The notes below the pieces were generated by a model. The model made no database searches, was not told where the DNA came from, and saw nothing but the letters and a program-made list of their open reading frames with translations. The position numbers and the translations under genes are program-made. DNA of 64,000 nucleotides, taken from the NCBI GenBank assembly GCA_036250195.1, contig JAVHZZ010000003.1:53807521-53871520 (forward strand), written 5' to 3'. This DNA comes from Mixophyes australis (taxonomy: Eukaryota; Chordata; Amphibia; Anura; Limnodynastidae). Positions 47,144-57,392 of this stretch are shown one piece after another. The first letter of the stretch is position 1, and each line of letters starts with the position of its first letter.

Positions 47144-47860
47144 TTATGCCAATGCAGGCAAGAGTGTTCTGGGGGTTACAGGCTTACCTTCCTTGCTGCG
47201 CCACATGCCAAGCTTATCTTGTGAGCATCCTACATCTTCCCACTTGGTCATTTCCTGTGAATCAAAAATTTTTTGCACATCAATTAGTGTTTGTACATCA
47301 GGTAAACAAACAACATCCTGTAGTGTACATGATTGTTCTGTCTCAATTCGCATTTGTGCAGCATCTTTGGCCGTAATGTCTGCTCTATGGTTACCCTTGG
47401 TGACTTCATCATATCCTGTCATATGTGCTTGACACTTTATAACAGCAATTTGCGAGGGTAACTGTATGGCTGCTATCAACTCTTTTACTGCCTCTGCATG
47501 AGCAATGGGTGAACCTGTTGCAGTTAAAAAAATCTCTTTGTTTCCAAATTTTTCCAAAATCATGACAAACGCCAAATGCATAGCGGGAGTCTGTGTATAT
47601 GTTAACACTTCTATTTTCCGCTAGCTGACATGCTTTTGTTAGTGCTTTTAGTTCAGCCAGCTGTTCATAGTGAGGTTTTGCTAGTGGTAGTGAAAATACA
47701 GTTTGGACATCATCCACTACTCCACTACAGCATAACCTGATTGGACTGCTCCTGTCTCAGTCTGTTTATGACAGCTGCCATCCACATAAAAGGTTAAGTC
47801 AGAGGTTTGAAGTGGAATCTCACTTAAATCAAGTCTCACTTAAATCAAGTCTTGGCAGTG
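47144..47860 (-). pseudogene. RNase H domain and end of reverse transcriptase
   Basis: All four RNase H acidic positions can be seen across frames: FYVDGS near 47785, LAELKAL near 47665, YTDSRYAFGV near 47600, and HRADITAK near 47380. A frameshift at an A/T run near 47527 splits the domain, and stops occur near 47725 and 47868. A short tandem duplication (TCACTTAAATCAAGTC) lies at 47819-47850. Upstream RT is missing. Confidence 0.85.
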
Positions 47861-47938
47861 TCTACTCATCAACATGTCTCAAACAATCATGATCATCAGT
47901 GCTGACATTATTTCCCCACTCCTCTCTCTGAAACTCAT

Positions 47939-48488
47939 CAGTTATGCAAGTTTTCAGGAATAATTCAAAGATGAAGTCTCTTCAGTATATGCTCGGTTTA
48001 TTTTTATATGTGCAATACAGACCATTCAATTCAATCAGAACAATGGTGATTACATATATTAACTTTGCAAGCTTGTTACGCCCAAAAACCACAAACTAAT
48101 ACGTAGATAGAACATCCTATAAGACTTTAACCAATAATATCACTCCATTTGACAGGACCACTCAACATCACCCCACATCCCCCCCAGATACAGGCATAAC
48201 TTCAAGCAGCCCTTTCCACATCTTATCTGGTGTAGACTTACACTACCACAACTTCCCCATTTCCCATCAAGAACAATAGAGGGCGTATTTCATTTTAGAT
48301 ATGTTGCGCTATATAATATATTTTAAACATGTTTCCTCATATACCTTGAGCAACACTGTCCAAGAAGCAGAAAAACAAATTAATTTGTCAATATATGCGC
48401 TGTAGCTTTGTTAACTCTTATACCTACTACTATTTTATAACCAGCTTTAATTCAACTTCCATTTTGTGTGAATTGATTATCCATATTA
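47939..48488 (-). repeat. 5' LTR of the endogenous retrovirus
   Basis: It is equivalent to 44151-44713 with roughly 30 differences. AATAAA on the minus strand lies near 47997. Its inner edge is followed at once by pol sequence, with no primer-binding site. Confidence 0.9.
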
Positions 48489-48989
48489 GAGACCAGGTTA
48501 CACACAAGTATAGCAGTGCCTAGGTTCAGGGATATACAGTTCAGAAATATGTGGGACACAGTAAAGGTGTAAAGTGTGAACTTACATGCTTTGATTGTGT
48601 CTTTTCCACAGCTAACAGCTGAGCTGACAGTGGTGTCTATAGTGAAAAGGAAATACAGAGCACCTGAGGAGGCTTCCTTTAAAGACAATATGGGAGTGTT
48701 GTCTGTCCATCAACCCATGGCTGTGGGAGGAGTCTTAACTATAATAGACTGTATTGTGCATATGTGCATTGCGACCGACACCAGATAGTGGCCGGTGACC
48801 AGAGAGGGAAGCTGGGCCTGTTAAGTGTTAGGTTGCCTGGTGTTGTCCTTTCAAAGTGTTGCTGGTTATTGTGAAGCAACAATAAAAGTACTGTTTATGT
48901 CAAGCAAGAAGTTGTCCATGCGTGAATCACCTGAGGGTGCCTGTGTCACAAGAAGGATGCTCTTGCTACAATATAAATATACATATATA
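48489..48989 (+). other. Possible LTR 3' part or unknown repeat
   Basis: An AATAAAAGTACTGTTTATG near 48889, with GC-rich sequence before it, resembles an LTR R region. No repeat partner is found in the window. The rest is unassigned. Confidence 0.3.
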
Positions 48990-48997
48990 TGTATATC

Positions 48998-49040
<43 letters not shown>
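48990..49040. repeat. (TA)n microsatellite
   Basis: About 50 bp of TA, touching the Helitron end at 49042. Confidence 0.95.
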
Positions 49041-49041
<1 letters not shown>

Positions 49042-49043
<2 letters not shown>

Positions 49044-49420
49044 AGCTGAAGTCCCAGGCGTTGCATTGGTTTAAGTCTTCAAGTTATTTAGTTATCAATG
49101 AGTTGGATGTAACTGTCAACATTTTAAAAATAATTAGCAGTTTAGCAGCTCTTCCAACATACCCATGAGGTTGCTACCCATTGTTGTTTTTGTTTGCATA
49201 TTAAATGTCATTCAATTCCATCCAGTGGAAGGCACAGAACAGGCTGCCCAGATCAAAGTTCTGGCCAGCGTACACCAACAGGAGGTCCAATCCGGAACCT
49301 CAACCACCTAGTATGTCATCAGGGATCCAAAGTTACCAGTCTGTGAAGTTTTCATCCAAATCCATCCAGTGGAAGGCCCAGAACAGCCACATCAGTGCAT
49401 GTAAAGAACACTAAGGCTGA
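49042..49420 (-). mobile_element. Non-autonomous Helitron, 3' part
   Basis: Read on the minus strand it ends CTTAAACCAATGCAACGCC..CAGCTGG before a T, matching the ends at 15214 and 15818; CTGG satisfies CTRR. Upstream it shares AACTTGAAGA, TTGATAACTAAATAA and the CCATTCCACTGGATGG-type block. It is 5'-truncated. Confidence 0.75.
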
Positions 49421-49429
49421 AGAACAACA

Positions 49430-50965
49430 TGAGCACTCACAGAACCTAATTAGAGTCTAAGAGTGTCCATGAGTGCTATAGGTGAGTCTGACATTTCAGA
49501 TTCTGGTACTATAATTATAGAGCAGTCTCTTTCCAAAAATTCTCATACATTTGGAAATGTGAGGATGAGAAGTAATGATGTTCAGTACGACATAGAAATG
49601 GAGGACGCTACTTTAGAACTTGCTAATGTGCAAGAGAATAATGGGGATAATTATGGATCTGATAATAATGAATGTATTGTACTTGAACAACATAATGAGG
49701 AGCAGGATCATGATGATTGTGTCCAAGTAAGGCAGTCACCAATGGTACAAGTTCATGCAATCGCATCATCATGCCAGGACATAAGACCAAATAAAGCACC
49801 TCTTGTGCATGGAAATATTTTTATCTCAACTCAGACAACATTTGTCAAGGAATCTGTAGCTTTGCGATACAACAATAAGTAGAGGTTGGGTCATTGACCA
49901 TGTAGGCACCTCCTCACTGTTATGTAATTTGCAGCAAGTTCATTAAAGTAGTTTATCAAAAGGTGGAAAATAGTGTACAGTAACAATAAGCCCAACATCA
50001 GCTAGCAGCAGAATAAAAAGATACCTCATGCAATGTTCACTGTCAACACCTTCATCATCAACCTCATTATTATTAGTACATAATCCAGCAACCATTTGTC
50101 AAATGCAAACCGAGTCCCATAATGCAATCCATGATTCCCAAGAGGCATCATTGTGCTCTACATCTGCCGCTGGTTGTGAAACCTCTATGCAGAAGGGGAC
50201 CAAGATGAGAAGCATAGTTTTAAACAACAATTGTCTGTGATGCAAGAATTTGCAAGAGGAAACAAGTATGACAGCCATCATCCTGTTGCACAGCTGATCA
50301 CTAAAACCATGGAAGCTATGTTACTATTGAATTTGTGTCCAATTATTGGCATCAATGCATCAGGTTTAGCAGCTTAATTTAGATCATGTGCCCACACTAC
50401 CAAATTATTGACTCCATTTCTCCCTCACAACAATTCCTCTGCTGTACGAGGAGGTTAAACAAAAGGTCATTCTTTTGCTAGAAAATTCCATTGTACTGCC
50501 TATACACTTAAGTAAGGAATTATGGACAATCGGTTCTGGTCAAACAAAAGACCACATGACTGTGAGAGCCCATTGGGTAGGTGTATTTCCAGCAGCAGCA
50601 GCGCAGTTAGATTCATCCTCCTCCTCCACATTCTTTCAGCGTAGTAGTACTAGCATATAATGCCAGGTCATTCACAGGCGGGCTACACTTTGTATCACTG
50701 GCTTTACTAAGAAACATAACATAACATTGGTGTAACATATTGAAAAGGACCTGTACAGTTTAACAAAGCAAACACTCCAGCAACAAGGAGTGCCACTTTT
50801 ATGGCTGAAGTGCTTGGTTTGTTTGGGCCTCCACAAAACAAGCTACCAATAGATTAGCTGCCTTAAGACCAAAAGTGCTGTCAATGAACTCTACAGTGAA
50901 AAGATGCTGTTGTCATCATCCTCACCCTCATCAGTGTGTACATCATCCTCACATAATATTAAATC
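49430..50965 (+). pseudogene. hAT transposase remnant, plus strand
   Basis: The frame at 49463-49882 has an acidic N-terminal region (IEMEDATLELANVQ) like the hAT copies at 52593 and 59147. Further right, across several frames, FARGNKY.., LITKTMEAMLLLNLCPIIGI and TLCITGFT follow the order of the minus-strand copy at 52043-51600. Many stops are present. It ends near 50965, where the opposite-facing copy begins. Confidence 0.65.
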
Positions 50966-52880
50966 ATCCCCCGGTGGAATGCACCATTAAAGAGGTCTCT
51001 GTATTTTTATTTAATTGCCAGTAAAGGTCTTCCTCATGGAATTTGTAGTTCATTTTGGTGAACATCATCTTTTCGACAATTTTAGGAAGTAGCCTCCTAC
51101 GCAGATCGCTGACAAGGTTCCCTGATGTGCTGAAAACTCTTTCTGAGTACAGACTGGAGGTTGGGCAGCTTAGGTATTGCAAAGCGAGTTTGTACATGGG
51201 TCTACAAATTACCTTTTTTCCTCCAAGTATGTAAAGGGACTGTCTGACATGTCTATTTGCATGCTGTCATTAAAATCACCATCCACCTTAAATTGTTCTT
51301 GTAGCTGCTGCAAACTCCTATATGCTGTTGCGGAATGCTGGAAAGGTCCAGAAATTTTATGGGCCACAGACAGCATCTCCTGCAGGTCCCTGTCATTTTT
51401 CAAAAAGCTCTGCACCACCAAGTTGATTGTGTGAGCAAAACAGGGAATGTGATGGAATTCACCCAGCAGTAATGCTCTCACAATATTCCTGGCATTATCA
51501 GAAATTACATATCCAGAGGAGAGTCCAAGTGGGAGAAGCCATGTATCAATGACATCCCTTGGTTTTTGTAACAGATTGTCAGCTGTATGCCTGTTAGTGA
51601 AGCTGGTGACACAAAGTAGCCTGCCTCGGAAAAATCTGAAGTAGTTGGGTACATACTGCTGCTGTTCATGCTTGTGAAGGCGAATCACCAACCCAGTGGG
51701 CTATCAAGGTCATATAATCTTTAATTTGTCCACTTCTGTTTGTCCACATATCTGTGATTAAGTGTACAGTGGGTATAATGGCATTTTGCATCCCGATAAT
51801 TAAATTTTTACGAACCTTCTGGTAGAGGTGATAAATAGCTTTCCTAGTAAAATGGTGTTGTGATGGAATTTGGTAACGAGGACACAAGACCTTAATTAAC
51901 TGTCTAAAAGCAGCTGCATTAATAGTGGATATTGGATGCAGATTTAAAACTAGCATAGCCGCCATGGCGTCTGTGATCCGCTTTGCAACTGGGTGACAGC
52001 TTTCATACTTGTTTCCTCTTGCAAAGGTTTGTTTAACAATCAATTGTTGTTAAACTACTACGCTAGTGAGGATATTGATGAGTATGGTGTTGTGGGTGTA
52101 GATTGCAGGTGCCGGGATCTAAGTGAGAGAAGGGAGCTAGCTGATGCTGGACTGCTTGTTGTTATTTTTTAGCATAAGTTTCAGATTTTCCCAAAAGCTT
52201 CCCATGAACTCCCTTCAAATGGTGTAACATGGATGAGGTTCCTAGATGGTTAAGGTCCTTACCTCTACTGACTGTGACTTTACAAACGCTACAAATGGCT
52301 AGACAACTGTTGTCAGGATTTGTGTAAAAATAATTCCACACATAAGAGGTGGATTTTTTGGTCTTATGCCCAGGCATGACAATGGCCTTCTTCTTATCAC
52401 TGGCAAGAACTGCTTCCACTGGTGCAAGACATACACAAACAACATCATTGTCATCAACATCCTCATTAGCGCCGTCAACAGCTACACATATATCCCCCTC
52501 ATCCTGTTGCAATTCCAAAGTGGCATCCTCAACTTGTGTATCACCTGCTACACTTGAGTACAGAATCTGAAAGGTCAGGCTTACACATAGCACTTGTGGA
52601 TAGACTCTCCTCAGGGATTTGTGTCATTTCTGAATCTGAACATATAGTTTCTTATAATACCATACTTTTTTCTTCCAGCTCTGCTTTTACACTTAAAAAA
52701 GTATTTGGGCACCACTTTTTGAGTCAGAATGACAAAGCTTGCATCGTCGTGACTGACCTTACAAGAAGAGGCCTCAACAGTTGCAGAACTAGCACTCATA
52801 CAGAAAGTCGAAGGCCTGATTCTTTCCTTGCCACTGCGTGTAGAGAATGGCATGTTGAAAAATGTATTTTCTTCTGCAGT
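50966..52880 (-). pseudogene. hAT transposase remnant (BED-finger type), minus strand
   Basis: Order from right to left: an N-terminal leader (52853-52611); an acidic stretch and BED zinc finger (52593-52162: ICSVCKVTVSRGK, then HLGTSSMLHHLKGVHG); a segment (52043-51666) with ITDMWTNR, the first catalytic Asp; a segment (51691-51209) with ISDNARNIVRAL, the second Asp, and IPCFAHTINLVVQ; and the hATC dimerisation domain (51197-50964: SERVFSTSGNLVSDLRRRLL). The insertion region with the catalytic Glu appears lost between 51209 and 51197. Frameshifts separate every block. hAT transposases make 8-bp duplications, but this copy is dead. Confidence 0.88.
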
Positions 52881-52959
52881 TAATTTTGCCTTGATTTACA
52901 GTTATTTTTTTGCTTACCAAGATAAAAGGTGTTTTTTTTTACATTTTCGTTTCTGACTA

Positions 52960-53438
52960 AAACCACAGTAAAATGCCCCCAGTTCATATCAGGCCATATC
53001 AGGTCATATTAGGATTGAATGGCTGCATTCTCAAGAATACTAGTTCCTTTGCTCTCCTTTCACACTCTACCATGCTGCCTTCCTTTGCTCCCCCTTGCTC
53101 TGTTCCTTCACTTACCTTTTCTATCGGCTTCTTTCTTCTCTTTTCTTCTCTTCTGTCTTCTTCTTGCTTGCCGCCGCTGCCGCCGCCGACTCCTCTCTGC
53201 GCTGCTCCTCACGGAATGTCGGGCGTGACGTCATCACGCCCAACATTTAGTGCGGACGGAACAGGGAAGAAGAGGTGCCGTTTTTTTTTGTTTTTTTGTT
53301 TTTTTTCAGGGAGTCTGCCTGCTCCCCCCACTAACGCAATGGGTAGTATGTAGTCACCGGTTTGCCGAACCGAGCCTAAAATGATCTGGTTCTCATCGGT
53401 TCTGGCAAACCGGTGAGAACCGGCTGAATCCCACCACT
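52960..53438 (-). mobile_element. hAT-like MITE with a GC-rich centre
   Basis: The right end, inverted, reads CAGTGGTGGGATTCAGCCGG, a known hAT MITE terminus, and is followed inward by CCGGTTCTCACCGG. The interior (53150-53280) is GC-rich, with a GCCGCCGCTGCCGCCGCC run and GTGACGTCATCAC, a CRE-type site. The left end is not identified. Confidence 0.55.
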
Positions 53439-54180
53439 GGTTCTGTCAGTATAACTGAGGACTTAAAATAGGGTTTTCCTGTTTCTATATACGTAGCTGG
53501 TCTGCAGTGCAAAGTGAGTCCATTTGTCTTATATTGCATCTCACATCAAGCATAGATTGGAAGCTTATATGGGCCCTCTCACCATATCAATATATGTCCA
53601 GTATATTTATCAGAATTATGTTATGTTATATCCTTGATCTGCCCAGAAACACCCTTATTTTGCTCAGGCTCCAAATTGTCCTTCTTTGGACCACAAATCT
53701 GTCCTGGAAAAAATGTAGGTGGGGGGGGTTTCATTATTTCAAGGCAGCACTCGCCAATAGAGTTTTAACTTCTAGCGGCTTTTAAGCATACAGTAGTCCA
53801 GTTCGACCGCTAAGTGTTAATCACAAATAAGCTGAACATTTTGGGTCTACTATTAGCCCTTCATTTTATGGATTACAGAAGAAAGATAACCAAGATAAAA
53901 AGGTTTAAAGATAAAGTAATCATTCCACTCGTCTAAAAAAGCAAGCATAATCTATATATTTAAAAGAATAATAATAAAAATAATAGCCTGGAGATATTAA
54001 CCAGAGAAAAAATCAAGTCTAACAACATACTGTAATATTAGAGGAATGGTTGTACTTATGTATTGTGAATATTGACGTGACAATTTTCTCCCTTTCAGTT
54101 TTCATCTGGTGGGATCTGACAGAGAGGCGTAGATTGTCATTTCCCATTCATGAGAAGTGAGAAGTGAGAAGACTCTGAAG
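53439..54180. other. Unassigned stretch
   Basis: No gene or repeat is recognised before the nested hAT/LTR stack. Confidence 0.5.
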
Positions 54181-54197
54181 GTCCAGATTAGAGATGG

Positions 54198-54717
54198 TGT
54201 CATGATCTGCCTACAGCTTATGCATTACATGCTGCCTTGCATGGCAGCTCCTGCCTTTTTTGTCCTTATTATTGTATTTGTATTGGCAGTACCTCCATTC
54301 ACCAGAGGTGCTGCTATTGTGCCTTATTGTGTGCATTAGGGGTTAACCTTCATGTTCACCAATTATCCCATGCACCTGGGTGTGGTTTTCCCTTTATATA
54401 CCTGTCACTCCCAGCACACATTGCTGGTTATTGTTGTTCCATCCTGTGATGTCATATCCTTGTTGCAACCTGTGGATTCTTCCTCCTGCCTTGCTCCTCT
54501 GGTTCATGCCTGCTTGGAACCTGTTCATACCTCCTGCTTCCCTGCATTAGCTGTTTACCTGCTGGTTTCTGAACATTCGTATTATTTCCTGCATCAGCTT
54601 GCACCTGGTATTTACTACTGCTCTCGATTACCTGCTATTTATACTTTTCTGCAAATAAACAGAGTGTTTTCACCATATTCGTGACTCCTAGCTGTACTCC
54701 TGTTTGTAACCGTGACA
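54198..54717 (+). repeat. 5' LTR
   Basis: It begins TGTCATGATC and ends AACCGTGACA. A TTTATATA box lies at 54393-54400 and AATAAA at about 54655. Compared with the 3' LTR it differs by CATG/CACG, a T-run change near 54258, one T/C near 54439, ATAC/ATGT near 54642, and CCGTG/CCATG at the end. Confidence 0.95.
54393..54431 (+). promoter_or_regulatory. TATA box and predicted RNA start of the LTR element
   Basis: TTTATATA at 54393-54400 is followed about 30 bp later by GCTGGTTAT (54423-54431). A Pol II start is expected at about that distance, so this 9-mer would lie at or near the 5' end of the RNA. It is the exact complement of the primer site at 54720-54728. Confidence 0.6.
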
Positions 54718-54719
54718 GT

Positions 54720-54728
54720 ATAACCAGC
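54720..54728 (+). promoter_or_regulatory. Putative self-priming primer-binding site
   Basis: ATAACCAGC begins 2 nt after the 5' LTR and is the exact complement of GCTGGTTAT at the predicted RNA 5' end. No TGG-initial tRNA-type site is seen at the junction. The Tf1/sushi group of Ty3/Gypsy elements primes, or is predicted to prime, from its own RNA 5' end in this way. The match is 9 nt and does not extend further. Confidence 0.6.
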
Positions 54729-54816
54729 CCACAAGACAGCTTTGGAGTCAGGTGAAAGTTTTTTTTTATTCTGGGACCTATTTTCTGCAATCAAGTTTTC
54801 ATTTGTTTTTTGCAAC

Positions 54817-57355
54817 ATGTCTGTTTCACCAATCATGGAATTGCCACTGCTACAAACTTTACAGATGGACATTATATTGCTACGTTCTCAGCTTGCTAGA
54901 TTTTCCTCTTTACTTGTGGACCCACTCAGGAGACTGTCAGATTCTGTCTCTCTTAATTCAGAGACTGCTGAGCGGTCTCAATCCACCTTCTCTGCTGATG
55001 AACCTGTGCAAACAGCACCTCTTAAAAGTACTTCTACAAATTTGCTGTTTTCTATGAACTATGGGGTAACAAATTCCCAGTACACAGGTGATCCATGCCC
55101 CCATCTGACCGAAGAGGAACAGGGGCGCAGGATAACATACAAGTTGTGTTTCTAGTGTGCCAGCAATGCACATTTTTTGCAGGACTGTCCTGTCCGTAGA
55201 CCACGTCAGCTTACTGAACCATCTCCTGTCATTTCCTCTCCGCATTCCAAAATTGTTTATGCTCCACCATTTCTGTTCTCTGGGAAGAGACCCAATCTGC
55301 CAGCTCCAGCCGCCTGTCCTGAGGCGCCAGCTCCAGCCGCCTGTCCTGAGGTGCCAGCTTCAGCCGCCTGTCCTGAGGCACTAGCTCCAGCCGCCTGTCC
55401 TGAGGCGCCAGCACCAGCCACCTGTGCCGAGGTCCCAGACTCTGTCTCCTGTGTTGAAGTCCCAGCCTCTGTCTTCTGTGCCGAGGTGCCAGCCTCTGTC
55501 TCCTGTGCCGAGGTGCCAGCCTCTGTCTCCTGTGCCGAGGTGCCAGCCTCTGTCTCCTGTGCCGAGGTGCCAGCCTTTGTCTCCTGTGCCGAGGTGCCAG
55601 CCTCTGTCTCCTGTGCCGAGGTGCCAGCCTCTGTCTCCTGTGCCGAGGTGTCAGCATCTGCCTCCAGCTCTGAGGTCACATCATCTGCCTCCAGCTCTGA
55701 GGTCACATCATCTGCCTCCAGCTTGGAGCCTGCTGCCACTGTGTCCGGTCCTGAGTCTCCTGCCACTGTGTCCGGTCCTGAGTCTCCTGCTACTGTGTCC
55801 GGTCCTGAGTCTCCTGCCACTGTGTCCGGTCCCGAAATTCCTGCCTCTGTCTCCGGTTCCGAGTCTTCAGCCTTTGTCTCCGGTTCCGAGTCTTCAGCCT
55901 CTGTCTCCGGTTCGAGTCTTCAGCCTCTGTCTCCAGTTCCGAGTCTTCAGCCTCTGTCTCCAGTTCCGAGTCTTCAGCCTCTGTCTCTAGTTCTGAGTCT
56001 TTAGCCGCTGTCTCCAGTTCCGAGTCTTCAGCCGCTGTCTCTGTTACTGAGCTTCAGCCTGCTCCAGAGGGGGCGCTGCCCTTAAAGTCTGCTTCAGAAG
56101 GGGCACTGCCCTTAAAGACTCTTCCAGAGGGGTGCTGCCCTTAAAGTCCGCTCCAGAGGGGGCGCTGCCCTTACAGTCCGCTCCAGAGGGGGAGCTGCCC
56201 TTACAGTCCGCTCCAGAGGGGGCGCTGCCCTTACAGTCCACTCCACAGGGGGCTCTGCCCTTACAGTCCACTCCAGAGGGGGTCCTGTCCCTCCAGGCCA
56301 CTCCAGAGTTGCCAGTCCATGCGGTCCAGCCCGAGTTGCCAGTCCATGCGGTCCAGCCCGAGTTGCCAGTCCATGCGGTCCAGCCCGAGTTGCCAGTCCA
56401 TGCGGTCCAGCCCGAGTTGCCAGTCCATGCGGTTCAGCCCGAGTTACCACTTGGTGCTGTCTGCCCTCAGGCTTCTCAAATTGCTGTTTGCCCTCAGGCT
56501 TCTCAAAGTGCTGTCTGCCCTCAGGCTTCTCAAAGTGCTGTCTCTGCCAAGCCTGCCACCCAGTCCGGGCCTGCTGGCAAGCCTTCTGCCCAGTCCGAGC
56601 CCGCTGCCCAGCCTTCTGCCCAGTCCGGGCCTGCTCTCAAATCTGCCGCCCAGTCCGGGCCTGCTCCCAAGTCTGCCGCCCAGTCCGGGCCTGCTCCCAA
56701 GTCTGCCGCCCAGTCCGGGCCTGCTCCCAAGTCTGCCGCCCACTCCGGGCCTGCTGCCAAGCCAGCCGCCCAGTCCAGGCCTGCTGTCAAGCCTGCTGCC
56801 AAGTCCGAACCATCCGTTGCCGAGGGTGCCAAGTCTGAGCTGCCACCTACCTTTGAGGGGCACCTTTCTCAATTTAGTGCTCTACTGAGGTTTTGTGCTT
56901 CTTATTTCCCCTCAGTACCTAGCCTTGTCAGTGACCCAAAGAGGCAAGTTTTGTTTTTGTTAACAAACTTTAGAGGAGAGGCTATGGAATGGGCGAACCC
57001 TTTGATTGAGACTAATCACCCCACCCTATCTGACTTACCACTATTTGTCGAGGCAGTGATCAACAAGTTTTCACCAACACCTCCCGATATGCCATCTTAC
57101 GGGGCATCCATATTGTCAGCAGTTCCACACATCTCACCTGGCCTAGAGATTCCTTTGTGCTCCACCCAATTGGTTCAAACTGCTGTTCCAGAGAATTCTC
57201 GCAAGAAGAAAAAGCGAAAGAAGAGAGCGGGGTCTACGGAGCTTGAACTTGCAGCTGGCATAGTCTCCTTTGCCCGTCCACCCATGGACGAGGACTTTTC
57301 TGCCGGGCCCCCAATTCTGGACTATGATTCTGATGAATTTAGACATTTTTGGTAA
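54817..57355 (+). pseudogene. Gag-like gene of the LTR element, one stop and two frameshifts
   Basis: It starts at the ATG at 54817, the first in this frame, and ends at TAA 57353-57355 just before the purine run; about 845 codons if unbroken. Order: an N-terminal region (54817-55110); a CCHC knuckle at 55147-55188, C-X2-C-X4-H-X4-C, with UAG 55153-55155 at one of the X positions; a Pro/Ala/Ser-rich region of nested tandem repeats (55300-56800); a capsid-like domain (56840-57110: FSALLRFCASYFPSVPSL, FLLTNFRGEAMEWANPLI); a basic KKKKRKKR patch (57210-57230); and an acidic tail. Single-base losses near 55914 and 56130, each seen against neighbouring repeat units, shift the frame. The normal Gag order is capsid then knuckle. 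It would package RNA with enzymes supplied in trans. Confidence 0.75.
55300..56800 (+). repeat. Adjacent 27- and 30-bp minisatellites inside gag
   Basis: Successive arrays: a PAPAACPEA-type unit (55300-55425), VPASVSCAE (55430-55655), SSASSSEVT (55655-55720), PATVSGPES (55730-55840), SASVSGSES (55845-56045), a 30-bp APEGALPLQS unit (56055-56300), PELPVHAVQ (56306-56455), SQSAVCPQA (56460-56550) and a 30-bp AAQSGPAPKS unit (56560-56800). All periods are 9 or 10 codons although the sequences differ. Stops are rare in every frame, which explains the long antisense frames here. Confidence 0.92.
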
Positions 57356-57392
57356 TTGGGCGTCTGGAATCCGCCCTTAAGGGAGGGGGTAC

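Larger units (their letters stand above)
44151..48488 (-). mobile_element. Defective class I (gamma/epsilon-like) endogenous retrovirus
   Basis: Direct repeats at 44151-44713 and 47939-48488 are the 3' and 5' LTRs, about 94% alike by eye. On the minus strand between them are RNase H, integrase, a surface-protein fragment, and a membrane anchor with tail, followed by a purine run (AGAGAGAGGAA) before the 3' LTR. Gag, protease, most of the reverse transcriptase and the primer-binding site are gone: the 5' LTR runs within about 30 codons into the end of the RT region. All coding pieces carry stops or frameshifts. No flanking duplication is clear. Confidence 0.9.

Noticed and set aside
44151..48488. 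A usable envelope or polymerase gene in the retroviral remnant
   Set aside because: Every coding block has stops, frameshifts or deletions, the first integrase Asp is lost, and the primer site is missing.
54718..54760. A tRNA-type primer-binding site after the 5' LTR
   Set aside because: No TGG-initial site occurs at the junction. A TTTGGAGTCAGG about 20 nt further in is too far away and has no clear tRNA match that I can support.
55177..56004. CRISPR-like array from the regular repeats
   Set aside because: The repeats are in-frame coding minisatellites without unique spacers, in a eukaryotic retrotransposon.
55229..56872. Several long antisense frames (85-187 codons) over the gag repeats
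   Set aside because: The repeat units have periods divisible by 3 and few stops on either strand, so long frames in all phases are expected. The sense frame has Gag domains; the antisense frames have none.
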